Assembly (NCBI GenBank): GCA_951800855.1
Contig: CATOLC010000042.1
Coordinates: 1 to 7,001 of the forward strand
Length of the DNA stretch: 7,001 bases
Reading direction: 5' to 3'
DNA from: an uncultured Ruminococcus sp.
GTDB lineage: Bacteria > Bacillota > Clostridia > Oscillospirales > Acutalibacteraceae
The notes beneath the pieces are model-generated. The model worked only from the letters and a program-made list of their open reading frames with translations. It was not told the origin of the DNA and did no database searches. This document shows positions 1 through 6,017 of the stretch, piece after piece. Position 1 is the first letter of the stretch; the number at the start of each line of letters is the position of its first letter. Both the position numbers and the translations under genes were made by a program.

Positions 1-260
1 GTTCTTATGGGAAAGATATCCAAAAGGGTAAGCTTTCCTTGCAGTACTAGAGGAGTCTCTCTGGAGGACACTTCTTTAGTGAAATAATTTTCCGAAGGTG
101 CACTTATTTTCATAGGAAAGTGCCCTGATAATACTATTTCTGAACAGTCAGTTATATTGTAAATTTTTGGGAAATCTTTGGATACTAAAATACATTCACT
201 GAATAATCCTACACAAAAGAAAAATAAAGTTATTGCCGTATATTTAAAAAAATTTTTCAA
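1..260 (-). CDS. spoIVB: Probable stage IV sporulation protein B (SpoIVB), N-terminal part, cut by left edge
   Basis: The reverse strand is open from a TTG at 260 to the window edge, giving 86 codons. The start is supported by a strong AAGGGGG-type ribosome binding site about 8 bases upstream. The protein begins MKNFFKYTAI and has one hydrophobic segment at about residues 8-24, as expected for a signal anchor. The rest of the visible part has a PKIY motif near residue 31, HFPMKISAP near 47-55 and GKLTLLDIFPI near 75-85. That order, especially a GKL-L-L-x-x-FPI segment ending the first domain, matches the region before the PDZ domain in SpoIVB, recognised from memory rather than by alignment. 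SpoIVB is a serine peptidase (PDZ plus S55 domains) secreted from the forespore to trigger pro-sigma-K processing. The catalytic part lies outside the window, so the call is moderate. Any membrane-anchored exported protein remains possible. Confidence 0.6.
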   Translation of the reverse strand, partial: MKNFFKYTAITLFFFCVGLFSECILVSKDFPKIYNITDCSEIVLSGHFPMKISAPSENYFTKEVSSRETPLVLQGKLTLLDIFPIR

Positions 261-408
261 AATCTCGCCCCCTTTTTTTAAATCAAGAAAAAATTTTAAA
301 AGAAAATATAAAATTATAAAGGTTTAATTATTTCTATTTTTATATAATTAGGTTTTATAGTTATTGATTTTTATTTTTTTATGATATTTTGTAATGGAAT
401 TCTATAAA

Positions 409-426
409 TTAGTTTGGTCAAACTAA
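409..426. promoter_or_regulatory. Perfect 18-bp palindrome, candidate operator
   Basis: TTAGTTTG and CAAACTAA are exact inverted copies around a two-base GT centre. An 8+2+8 layout in otherwise AT-rich DNA is typical of a dimeric repressor site (TetR or MarR class). The AGTTTG/CAAACT half-sites recall lipid-regulator boxes of the FabT type, but I cannot assign a regulator. It lies about 150 bases upstream of both flanking starts, so it could act on either gene. Confidence 0.5.
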
Positions 427-479
427 CCTAATAAAATACTTTGTAAAATTATAATTGGTTTCCTTGTTAAAAGATGGAT

Positions 480-497
480 ATATTATATATAAAATAT
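480..497. repeat. 18-bp direct repeat, copy 1
   Basis: ATATTATATATAAAATAT occurs here and, identically, at 541-558, with starts 61 bases apart. Low sequence complexity makes chance similarity more likely than usual, but an exact 18-base match is still notable. Confidence 0.6.
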
Positions 498-518
498 TTT
501 TAAATATATAATTATATA

Positions 519-547
519 TTGAAATTTATTGAAAATAATGATATTAT
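519..547 (+). promoter_or_regulatory. Candidate sigma-A promoter of the 578 gene
   Basis: A TTGAAA -35 at 519-524 and a TATTAT -10 at 542-547 are separated by 17 bases. Each element differs from consensus by one base. Transcription would begin near 554, leaving a leader of about 24 bases before the ATG at 578. AT-richness makes alternatives possible. Confidence 0.5.
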
Positions 548-558
548 ATATAAAATAT
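541..558. repeat. 18-bp direct repeat, copy 2
   Basis: This is the exact second copy of the repeat at 480-497. It overlaps the predicted -10 of the 578 gene. Within it, GATATT (540-545) and AATATC (554-559) form a perfect 6-base inverted repeat just upstream of the ribosome binding site. Confidence 0.6.
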
Positions 559-577
559 CTAAAAAGAGGTGGTATAT

Positions 578-973
578 ATGTCAACACATAATCTTATGGG
601 TGCAGTCAGGGCAGGAGAGTTTGAGAAAGAGTTTAAAAAGTGTAATAATTCAGATGATAAAATAAATTTATTTAGAAAATATGGAGTATCTATAAGCAAA
701 GAGCAATATGAAAATATAGAAAATACAGTTGCAGCTATAAAACGAGGGGAAAGCTCAGCTTATAATGTTTTTGAAGAAAAAAATTATTCAAAAGGTAAAG
801 TTGCACTTATTAATGATTCAAATCTTGCTAAGGTTTCTGCGGGTGCGGGTGCAGTATATGATACCCTGATGAGCCTTTCAGGTGTCATAAAAGAAGAAGA
901 TGTAAAAAGATCGGATCATGATATAAAAATATGGAAAGACAAAGGATTTTTAACAGGAGATGGACTGTTTTAG
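578..973 (+). CDS. Small protein of unknown function, RiPP-leader/Nif11-like features
   Basis: I do not recognise this 131-residue protein with confidence. The ATG at 578 is chosen because AGAGGTGG at 565-572 sits 5 bases upstream; the in-frame GTG at 569 lies inside that ribosome binding site. No signal peptide or membrane segment is visible. Residues 14-50 (EFEKEFKKCN through KYGVSISKEQ) look helical and resemble the helix-turn-helix-like pattern of Nif11-type leaders, where an acidic/basic helix precedes a Gly-hydrophobic-x-hydrophobic turn. Residues 78-91 (INDSNLAKVSAGAG) resemble the leader end of a double-glycine peptide, with the expected GG replaced by AGAG. The 40 residues after that are charged and contain no Cys; the only Cys is residue 22. 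No modification enzyme or transporter lies nearby, so a RiPP role is a speculation. It could equally be a lineage-specific cytoplasmic protein. It stands alone between its own promoter and a new promoter at 1111. Confidence 0.75.
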   Translation: MSTHNLMGAVRAGEFEKEFKKCNNSDDKINLFRKYGVSISKEQYENIENTVAAIKRGESSAYNVFEEKNYSKGKVALINDSNLAKVSAGAGAVYDTLMSLSGVIKEEDVKRSDHDIKIWKDKGFLTGDGLF

Positions 974-1110
974 ACCTAAAATGGTTGACTAAAGACTGGG
1001 AACGGGGAGTTTTTTTAACCTCCTTTTTGCCCGAAGAAAAAAGCGGGAAATAATATAATTTTGTGTGAATTTAAAATTATTCATTAAAAAACTTTAATTA
1101 GTTAAACTTA
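974..1110. other. Intergenic region without identified gene
   Basis: No open frame with a ribosome binding site is visible. A GC-richer patch (about 998-1047) contains short imperfect pairings (GGAG with CTCC, CCCG with CGGG) that could end the upstream transcript, but neither is a clean stem followed by a T-run. An imperfect AT inverted repeat lies at about 1090-1109, directly before the -35 of the next promoter. Confidence 0.4.
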
Positions 1111-1139
1111 GTGACATATAAACATATGTGTGATATAAT
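1111..1139 (+). promoter_or_regulatory. Strong sigma-A promoter, extended -10
   Basis: GTGACA at 1111-1116 and TATAAT at 1134-1139 are 17 bases apart, and TGA immediately before TATAAT gives the extended -10 motif TGn. This is one of the best promoter matches in the window. Transcription should begin near 1146, which rules out the in-frame TTG at 1139 as the translation start of the next gene. Confidence 0.8.
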
Positions 1140-1174
1140 TGAAATCAATTATTTTATATCTGGATGTGAAATTT

Positions 1175-1927
1175 TTGATTATTGAAAATTTTGATAATTT
1201 AATAAAGGCTATAAGGGATAAATTAGCAGGTAAAGGATTTGAAATTGAGAGATACAGCAAAGAATCTTGTTTATTTTGCAATGAAAAAAATGTTTATAAG
1301 GTGGAACTGTGTGCAGAAGATTGCAAAGTATATCTTTACTGGAAGAATAAAGAAGGTGACATAGGAGAAGACTGGGTTAGATCTGCTGCTTGGCTTTTTG
1401 AAACTCCTGTTTCATCTAACGATATAAATATGATTTGCGAAGATTTTGTAGATGTTATGGATAATAACAAAAGGTTAGCTATTCGGCCAAAAAGAAAAAA
1501 AGAGTATTCGGAAAAGAGTGCGGATGCATTATTTTTTGCCAATCGTTTGGCCAATATTTTTCCGGAGCTAAGGAAAGAAATATTTATAGAAAAAGAAGCT
1601 TACAAAGAGTTTAGAGGGTCTGTTTTTGTTGAAAAAAATGTTTTGCCTAAGGTACTTGAGGTTTTGTCCTTAGAAAATAGCGATAAAAAAGCAGAACGCA
1701 TGTTGAAACTTTTAAGTGATTTATATAAAAATTCATCTTTGAATATTAGAAGCCTTATAATGATGGGCATAATGAAACAGATAGTTAAAGAAGAACATGC
1801 AGATAAAGTGAAAAAGTATACAAATGAGGAGTTTTGTAAGGCTTGGGTTGCTGCGGGGAAATTTAAGGATAAAAAGTTTGTGTCTCAAAGCAAAAGTAAG
1901 ATAAAAAGCATCTTGCAGAAATTTTAA
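1175..1927 (+). CDS. Hypothetical protein, 250 residues
   Basis: The frame is open from 1139, but the TTG there overlaps the -10 box. I favour the TTG at 1175, which follows GGATGTG (1162-1168) by 6 bases, giving 250 residues; the GTG at 1166 is a second option. The protein appears soluble, with no signal or membrane segment. Residues 1-85 hold a possible alpha/beta domain with a Cys cluster (C32, C35, C46, C50) and aromatic strand KVYLYW (51-56). A basic linker (RPKRKKE, 104-110) leads to a helical C-terminal domain, 115-250, with motifs FPELRKEI (129-136), FRGSVFVEKNVLPKV (146-160) and KAWVAAGKFK (222-231). The C-terminal half resembles uncharacterised clostridial domains (possibly DUF7674-like, from memory). 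The four Cys could bind metal, but C32-x2-C35 plus C46-x3-C50 is not a known finger that I can name. It is probably transcribed alone, since lemA has its own promoter. Confidence 0.8.
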   Translation: MIIENFDNLIKAIRDKLAGKGFEIERYSKESCLFCNEKNVYKVELCAEDCKVYLYWKNKEGDIGEDWVRSAAWLFETPVSSNDINMICEDFVDVMDNNKRLAIRPKRKKEYSEKSADALFFANRLANIFPELRKEIFIEKEAYKEFRGSVFVEKNVLPKVLEVLSLENSDKKAERMLKLLSDLYKNSSLNIRSLIMMGIMKQIVKEEHADKVKKYTNEEFCKAWVAAGKFKDKKFVSQSKSKIKSILQKF

Positions 1928-1979
1928 GAGTCAAAGGTTCTTTTAATTCTAAAAAAATTATTAATTCATATAAAAACAA

Positions 1980-2007
1980 TTGATATTAATAAAAATATAT
2001 GTATAAT
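1980..2007 (+). promoter_or_regulatory. Sigma-A promoter of lemA operon
   Basis: TTGATA at 1980-1985 and TATAAT at 2002-2007 are 16 bases apart. Transcription would begin near 2014, about 32 bases before the lemA ATG. Confidence 0.65.
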
Positions 2008-2014
2008 ATATTAA

Positions 2015-2028
2015 TGTAAACGTTTTTA
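2015..2028. promoter_or_regulatory. Candidate cre (CcpA) site at lemA transcription start
   Basis: TGTAAACGTTTTTA matches the Gram-positive cre consensus TGWAANCGNTNWCA at every position except the penultimate base. It lies just downstream of the -10 box, over the predicted start of transcription, a position at which CcpA usually represses. Sequence match only; AT-rich DNA raises the chance of coincidence. Confidence 0.4.
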
Positions 2029-2045
2029 AAAGGGGATTGTTTTAA

Positions 2046-2630
2046 ATGGAAAATAATAGCAAAATGTCAGTTGGAAAAATAGTTTTAATTATTGCAGCAG
2101 TTTTAGTTGTAGTTTCAGTATTTTTCGGAGTGGCAAGTTATAATAATATAGTAAAGTTAAAAGAAAATGCAGATAGTCAAAGTTCAAATATAGATAATCA
2201 ACTAAAACGGCGTTCAGACCTCATTCCTAATTTGTTAAATACAGTCAAAGGGTCTGCTGCACACGAAACTGAGATAATAGAATCTATTTCTAAATCTCGG
2301 GAAAAATTAGCTGGAGCAAGTACAATGTCGGATAAGGCAGAAGCTGATTCAGACTTAACAAATGCATTGAACCGACTTCTTGTAGTAGTTGAAAATTATC
2401 CAGATTTGAAAGCAAATGCTAATTTTACCGGTCTAATGGACGAATTATCCGGGACTGAAAACAGAATTTCAGTTGCAAGGAAAGACTATAATGATGCAGC
2501 TGTGCAGTATAATCAAAAAATAAAATATTTTCCTACATTAATTATAGCTCGTCTCTGCGGATTTGAGTCGATGGACTATTTTAAGGCTTCTGAGACAGAT
2601 AAAGAGGTTCCGGATGTAAAATTTGATTAA
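2046..2630 (+). CDS. lemA: LemA family protein
   Basis: The 194-residue product has the full LemA architecture. A single membrane helix lies at residues 10-30, followed by the YNN motif (32-34), the signature DNQLKRRSDLIPNLL (50-64), VKG (67-69), ENYPDLKAN (116-124) and ENRISVARKDYND (138-150), ending with a YFP segment (161-163) typical of the family. The rest should be a long helical bundle outside or along the membrane. Length is normal for the family. The usual Trp before the LKRR motif is absent (SQSSNID here). The ATG follows AAGGGGA by about 10 bases. LemA proteins are common and membrane-bound, with no settled biochemical role. The TPM-domain gene begins 14 bases after this stop codon and its ribosome binding site directly abuts the stop, so the two are co-transcribed and probably translationally coupled. 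The pairing of LemA with TPM proteins is widespread. Confidence 0.96.
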   Translation: MENNSKMSVGKIVLIIAAVLVVVSVFFGVASYNNIVKLKENADSQSSNIDNQLKRRSDLIPNLLNTVKGSAAHETEIIESISKSREKLAGASTMSDKAEADSDLTNALNRLLVVVENYPDLKANANFTGLMDELSGTENRISVARKDYNDAAVQYNQKIKYFPTLIIARLCGFESMDYFKASETDKEVPDVKFD

Positions 2631-2643
2631 GGAGGAATTTGCA

Positions 2644-3405
2644 ATGCGTCGTATAAATTGGATTTTTGTTATAATTATTTTTTTTATTAATTTATGCGAC
2701 GTCAAAGGGTTCGCTCTAAATTTTACTGAAGATATATATGTGAATGATTTTGCAGATGTTTTAAATGAAGACACAAAAAATTTCATTATTTCGCAAGGGA
2801 AAGCATTAGATGGGTCCACTTCTGCCCAGTTGGCGGTGGTTACAACAAAAACTTTGGAGTCTCAACCTATTGAGGACTATGCGTTGAATATTTTCCGGGA
2901 ATGGGAAATAGGAAATAAAGAGAAAAACAACGGAGTTTTACTTTTGCTTTCTACGGAAGACCGGCAAGTAAAAATAGAAGTGGGATATGGGCTAGAAGGG
3001 GCATTAAATGACGCCAAGACTGGGCGGATATTAGATAATTTTGGGGTACCGTATTTTAAAAAAGAGAATTGGAATTTAGGAGTACGTGAAGTCTATATAA
3101 ATTTGTTATCAGAGATCTATAAAGAATATGGATTAGAAGTCCCGGAAGAAGTCGTTGACAAGGCTGTACAGAGTAAAGTAGTGGACGAAAACATGGAGAC
3201 TTTTTTTGAAATAGGGGTTGTAATTTTTATTTTTATCATTTTTTTAATTTTTACAAAAGGAGACGGAGGGACTCCATTTATAGGGGGACCCGGTCCGTTT
3301 ATTGGCGGAGGCTTCGGAGGAGGAAGTTTTAGAGGTGGAGGCTTTGGAAGCGGAGGTTTCGGCGGTGGGAGCTCCGGAGGTGGAGGAGCTTCTCGGGGAT
3401 TTTAA
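2644..3405 (+). CDS. TPM domain (YgcG-type) exported membrane protein with Gly-rich tail
   Basis: The ATG at 2644 follows AAGGAGGAA by 7 bases; an in-frame TTG at 2623 would overlap the end of lemA and place the ribosome binding site inside the gene. The 253-residue product has a signal sequence (basic MRR, hydrophobic 6-18, possible cleavage after FA at 24). A TPM domain follows at about 28-165: YVNDFADVL (32-40), QLAVVTTKTL (62-71), NGVLLLLS (96-103), VKIEVGYGLEG (109-119), LNDAKTGRIL (121-130). A second membrane helix spans 188-204. The tail, 206-253, is almost all Gly, Ser and Phe and ends GGGGASRGF, the usual ending of this family. The topology places the TPM domain outside the membrane and the tail inside. 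TPM domains have been linked to phosphatase-like activity and photosystem repair in plants; the bacterial role is unclear. It works with LemA by operon context. Confidence 0.94.
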   Translation: MRRINWIFVIIIFFINLCDVKGFALNFTEDIYVNDFADVLNEDTKNFIISQGKALDGSTSAQLAVVTTKTLESQPIEDYALNIFREWEIGNKEKNNGVLLLLSTEDRQVKIEVGYGLEGALNDAKTGRILDNFGVPYFKKENWNLGVREVYINLLSEIYKEYGLEVPEEVVDKAVQSKVVDENMETFFEIGVVIFIFIIFLIFTKGDGGTPFIGGPGPFIGGGFGGGSFRGGGFGSGGFGGGSSGGGGASRGF

Positions 3406-3481
3406 AGTTATTTAGATATGGTTCATAAATTTTAAAAATAAAAATTATGTATAATTATTACAATATTTAAAACATACGCCG

Positions 3482-4318
3482 TTATACTTCATATGCTATA
3501 ATGCCAATTAGTCCAGGACCAGTATGGACACCGAGCACAGCAGTGACTGGAACAATAGATTCCTGAACCACATTTGTAAATTTTTTTATTTTTCCTAAAA
3601 TATTTTTTGCGGTGCTTTCTTCTAATCCGTGCACAATTTTTACCATTATTTTGAGTCCATCAAATTTATTTTGGAACCGATTTAGCATAAGTTGAAGTGA
3701 GCGGGAAAATCCCATGGATTTAGCTGCGGTCTCATATACGCCATCTTGGTTTACCCTTATTACAGGGGAAATTTTAAATAAACTCCCTAAAGTACCGGCG
3801 ACTTTTCCAATTCTTCCACCTTGAATTAGATAGCTTATGTCTTTAACGATAAATTCTGCAAACATTTTGCTTCTGATTATATTTAATTCAACTAAAATAT
3901 CTGCTATAGTGTTACCGTTTTCAATCATTTGGGCTGCTTTTTCCACAAGCAAAGCTTGCCCTCCAGACAAGGTTTTTGAATCCATACTATAAAATTTATC
4001 TCCGAAGAATTCTTCCCCTAATAATTTTACAAAGTTGTAAGTACCTGAAAGACCTGAAGAAATTCCAATGTAAAGGACTTTCTCGGCGTCTTTTACAGAT
4101 TCAAAAACAGAATAAACATCTTCAGCACGGGGGAGAGACGTCTTTGGAAGCTCATTTTTCATCATATCATACAGTTCAAGCGGGGTGATATCCTCCCGGT
4201 CTTTAAATGAATTTTCTGAAAAGTTTATCCTCAAGGGAATTAATCCTATATTGTATTTTTCAAGGGTTTCACAAAATAAATCGCAGGCAGAGTCTGTAAT
4301 TAGAGCAATTTTATTCAC
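3482..4318 (-). CDS. degV: DegV family fatty-acid-binding protein
   Basis: The 278-residue product is normal length for DegV (FakB-like) proteins, which carry a fatty acid and, in FakAB systems, present it to a kinase for phosphorylation. Visible motifs in order: ITDSACDL (7-14), PLR (28-30), TSLPR (60-64) in place of the common TSQPS, ISSGLSGTY (86-94) whose serines contact the fatty-acid carboxylate, DSKTLSGGQ (113-121), YLIQGGRIGK (163-172), SPVIRVNQDGV (184-194) and the C-terminal HTGPGLIG (265-272). It is cytosolic, with no signal or membrane segment. The start is the GTG at 4318; GGAGG at 4330-4326 lies 7 bases before it. An ATG two bases earlier runs straight into TGA, so it cannot encode the protein. 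It follows dusB on the same strand after 87 bases but has its own promoter. No fakA (DAK-domain kinase) gene is visible. Confidence 0.94.
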   Translation of the reverse strand: MNKIALITDSACDLFCETLEKYNIGLIPLRINFSENSFKDREDITPLELYDMMKNELPKTSLPRAEDVYSVFESVKDAEKVLYIGISSGLSGTYNFVKLLGEEFFGDKFYSMDSKTLSGGQALLVEKAAQMIENGNTIADILVELNIIRSKMFAEFIVKDISYLIQGGRIGKVAGTLGSLFKISPVIRVNQDGVYETAAKSMGFSRSLQLMLNRFQNKFDGLKIMVKIVHGLEESTAKNILGKIKKFTNVVQESIVPVTAVLGVHTGPGLIGIIAYEV

Positions 4319-4360
4319 ATTTTTTCCTCCGTATCATGAAATATATATCTATTAGAATGG

Positions 4361-4389
4361 ATTATAACACATTTTAGAAAATTCGGTAA
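4361..4389 (-). promoter_or_regulatory. Sigma-A promoter of degV
   Basis: Reading the minus strand, TTACCG (4389-4384) and TATAAT (4366-4361) are 17 bases apart, and TGT before TATAAT supplies an extended -10 that compensates for a 4-of-6 -35. Transcription would start near 4354, about 36 bases before the GTG. Confidence 0.6.
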
Positions 4390-4405
4390 ACCTTATATGA
4401 TGACT

Positions 4406-5398
4406 TTAATCAATTTTTAATAAAATGTTACAAATTACATTAAAATCGTTAAGGCTTTTCATTTCAAAAATATGCTTTCTTAAAACTGTGGCACATTTTA
4501 TTCCTTTAACGTACCAGGATAAATGTTTTCGGGCTTCTGTCATAGCTAAAGCTTCTCCTTTATATAAAATTAATTTTTCTATGTGGAGTTTCATTATCTT
4601 TATTTTTTCATCAATAGTTGGAGACGGGATATCTTTATTTGAGTTTATGCTTTTAAAAATCCAAGGGTTCCCTAAAGCTCCCCGACCAACAGCAACCATT
4701 TTGCAACCGGTGCAATCAATCATATATTTAGCTTTTTGGAAGTTTGTAATATCTCCGTTTCCTATAACGGGGATACTTACATTTTTTACTACGCTTTTTA
4801 TAATTTCTAAATCTGTTTCACCGGAATACATCTGTTCTCTTGTTCTACCGTGAATTGTTATAGCACCAGCACCGTAAAATTCACATTCTTTAGCAACTTC
4901 TACAGCGTTTTTGTGATTGCTGTCGATCCCTGACCGGATTTTAACAGTAACAGGGACTTTTGAACTGCGTTTTACAGCATCTACAATTTTCCCGCAAAGT
5001 TCCGGATTTTTCATTAAGTAAGACCCTGCTCCAGATTTTATTATTTTCGGGGCAGGACAACCCATATTTATATCTATTATGTCGGGGTTGAATTCACCAA
5101 CTATTTTTGTGGCTTCAATAAAGTCATTAGGGTCATAGCCAAAAAGCTGAATGATAAAGGGAGGGCAATTTTGTGTTGGGATTTCACATGAAGCACTGTT
5201 TTTACAGTCGTTCTTTCTGTCAGACAAAAGCTTCAAAGTTTTTTTATCATGGTGTATTAGACCCTTAACGCTTATCATTTCACTAGTTAAGGCAGATGCT
5301 CCAAACATAGAACAGATTTCTCTGAATGCTCGGTCAGTTACACCTGCCATAGGAGCAAGAACTGCTGTTCCGTTTATTTTTACTTTACCTATAAGCAT
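4406..5398 (-). CDS. dusB: tRNA-dihydrouridine synthase, DusB type
   Basis: The enzyme reduces uridines in the tRNA D-loop to dihydrouridine using FMN and NADPH. The 330-residue product carries the TIM-barrel motifs in order: LAPMAGVTD (14-22), QLFGYDP (84-90), INMGCPAPK (110-118) with catalytic Cys114, VKIRSG (152-157), HGRTREQMYSG (183-193), IGNGDI (212-217) and VGRGALGNPWIF (237-248), then the helical tRNA-binding domain with MTEARKHLSWYVKG (286-299). The start ATG at 5398 follows AAAGGGTG by about 8 bases. Compared with B. subtilis DusB as I recall it, there is an insertion of roughly 14 residues around 62-80 holding three Cys (65, 71, 78). I found no convincing promoter in the AT-rich 5399-5486; transcription could include read-through from hsp20. 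The DusB label rests on overall motif pattern rather than on proof of tRNA position. Confidence 0.95.
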   Translation of the reverse strand: MLIGKVKINGTAVLAPMAGVTDRAFREICSMFGASALTSEMISVKGLIHHDKKTLKLLSDRKNDCKNSASCEIPTQNCPPFIIQLFGYDPNDFIEATKIVGEFNPDIIDINMGCPAPKIIKSGAGSYLMKNPELCGKIVDAVKRSSKVPVTVKIRSGIDSNHKNAVEVAKECEFYGAGAITIHGRTREQMYSGETDLEIIKSVVKNVSIPVIGNGDITNFQKAKYMIDCTGCKMVAVGRGALGNPWIFKSINSNKDIPSPTIDEKIKIMKLHIEKLILYKGEALAMTEARKHLSWYVKGIKCATVLRKHIFEMKSLNDFNVICNILLKID

Positions 5399-5486
5399 TA
5401 TGTTGCACCCTTTAATTTTATTAAATTACCTATATATATTTTTATAAAAAATACTTAGTATATAATATAATACTTTAAATAAAATT

Positions 5487-5528
5487 TGGAAGGACTAAAT
5501 TTTGTAAATACAAAATTCAATCCTTCTA
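5487..5528 (-). terminator. Long-stem hairpin, probable hsp20 terminator
   Basis: GAAGGA(5489-5494) through GTA pairs with TAC through TCCTTC (5521-5526), giving an 18-position stem with two mismatches and a two-base AA loop; flanking bases add weak pairs. It starts 34 bases after the hsp20 stop on the minus strand and is followed there by AAATTTTATTT. The T-run is broken, so it could be a processing or stabilising hairpin instead. On the plus strand a short TTTT also follows. Confidence 0.65.
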
Positions 5529-5561
5529 GCTTTTCTAATTATTAATTATTGAAAACAAATT

Positions 5562-5993
5562 TTATTGAATCTCTATAAATTTATTCCCTTTAATTTCATT
5601 GGGATCTTTTTTAGGAAGAGTAATGAGTAACACACCATTTTCAAATTTCGCTTTTATATCCTCGCTAAATATATGCTCGCCTACAAAAAAGCTTCTTTTA
5701 TACTCACCAGTGTAACGCTCTTTTTTTATATAACTGCCTTCACTATCTGTTTCTTCACAGCCGGAACGAGCAGATGCATTCACTGAAAGATACCCGTCTT
5801 CAAGTGTGATTTTAACATCACTCTTATCAATTCCCGGCAAGTCCATAATTATTTCATAATTTCCGTCTTTTTCTCTTACATCGGTTTTCATTACAGCAGG
5901 AACACTCTTTTTTGCAGGCAAATACTTTCCTATCGGATAATCCATAAAATCATCAAAAAAACTGTCTCCAAAAATTCTAGGCAACATTCTCAT
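5562..5993 (-). CDS. hsp20: Hsp20/alpha-crystallin small heat-shock protein
   Basis: The 143-residue product is a typical bacterial small heat-shock protein: an ATP-independent cytosolic holdase that assembles into oligomers and keeps unfolding proteins soluble for refolding by DnaK. The variable N-terminal arm is residues 1-33 (MRMLPRIFGD, then FFDDFMDYP). The alpha-crystallin domain runs from about 34 to 128 with DVREKDGNYEI (38-48), MDLPGIDKSDV (50-60), LEDGYLSV (64-71), the RYTGEYKRSF strand region (93-102) and the signature ENGVLLITLPK (118-128). The C-terminal IEI (140-142) is the I-x-I motif used for oligomer contacts. The ATG at 5993 follows AGGAGGT by about 8 bases. Transcription is from a promoter embedded in a CIRCE operator, so HrcA repression with release on heat shock is expected. 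A hairpin lies in its leader and a long hairpin after its stop, so it is probably monocistronic. Confidence 0.97.
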   Translation of the reverse strand: MRMLPRIFGDSFFDDFMDYPIGKYLPAKKSVPAVMKTDVREKDGNYEIIMDLPGIDKSDVKITLEDGYLSVNASARSGCEETDSEGSYIKKERYTGEYKRSFFVGEHIFSEDIKAKFENGVLLITLPKKDPNEIKGNKFIEIQ

Positions 5994-6017
5994 AAATAAA
6001 ACCTCCTAAATATTTTG

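Larger units (their letters stand above)
261..518. other. AT-rich divergent intergenic region
   Basis: This stretch separates the leftward spoIVB-like gene from the rightward gene at 578. I see no open reading frame with a credible ribosome binding site. It is dominated by A and T runs and holds the 18-bp palindrome at 409-426 and the first copy of the 18-bp direct repeat at 480-497. I could not identify a convincing promoter for the leftward gene; a forespore sigma-F or sigma-G promoter would be expected if it is spoIVB, but I could not match one by eye. Confidence 0.6.

Noticed and set aside
569..577. Upstream GTG start for the 578 gene
   Set aside because: The GTG lies inside the AGAGGTGG ribosome binding site that serves the ATG at 578.
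1005..1027. Minus-strand AAGGAGG as a ribosome binding site for a small leftward gene
   Set aside because: No ATG, GTG or TTG lies within about 15 bases downstream on that strand.
998..1047. GC-richer patch as an intrinsic terminator
   Set aside because: Only 4-base pairings can be found (GGAG/CTCC and CCCG/CGGG), and neither is followed by a T-run on the relevant strand.
1336..1554. Minus-strand open frame inside the 1175 gene
   Set aside because: It is a shadow of the plus-strand gene, with no ribosome binding site and no recognisable features. The same applies to opposite-strand frames within lemA/TPM (2538-2819), degV (3976-4188) and dusB (4425-4853, 5151-5447).
2623..2643. Upstream TTG start for the TPM gene
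   Set aside because: It overlaps the end of lemA, would put GGAGGAA inside the coding region, and would add seven residues before an otherwise normal signal sequence.
3406..3481. Terminator between the converging TPM and degV genes
   Set aside because: One is expected at a convergent junction, but only AT-only pairings of five or six bases are visible.
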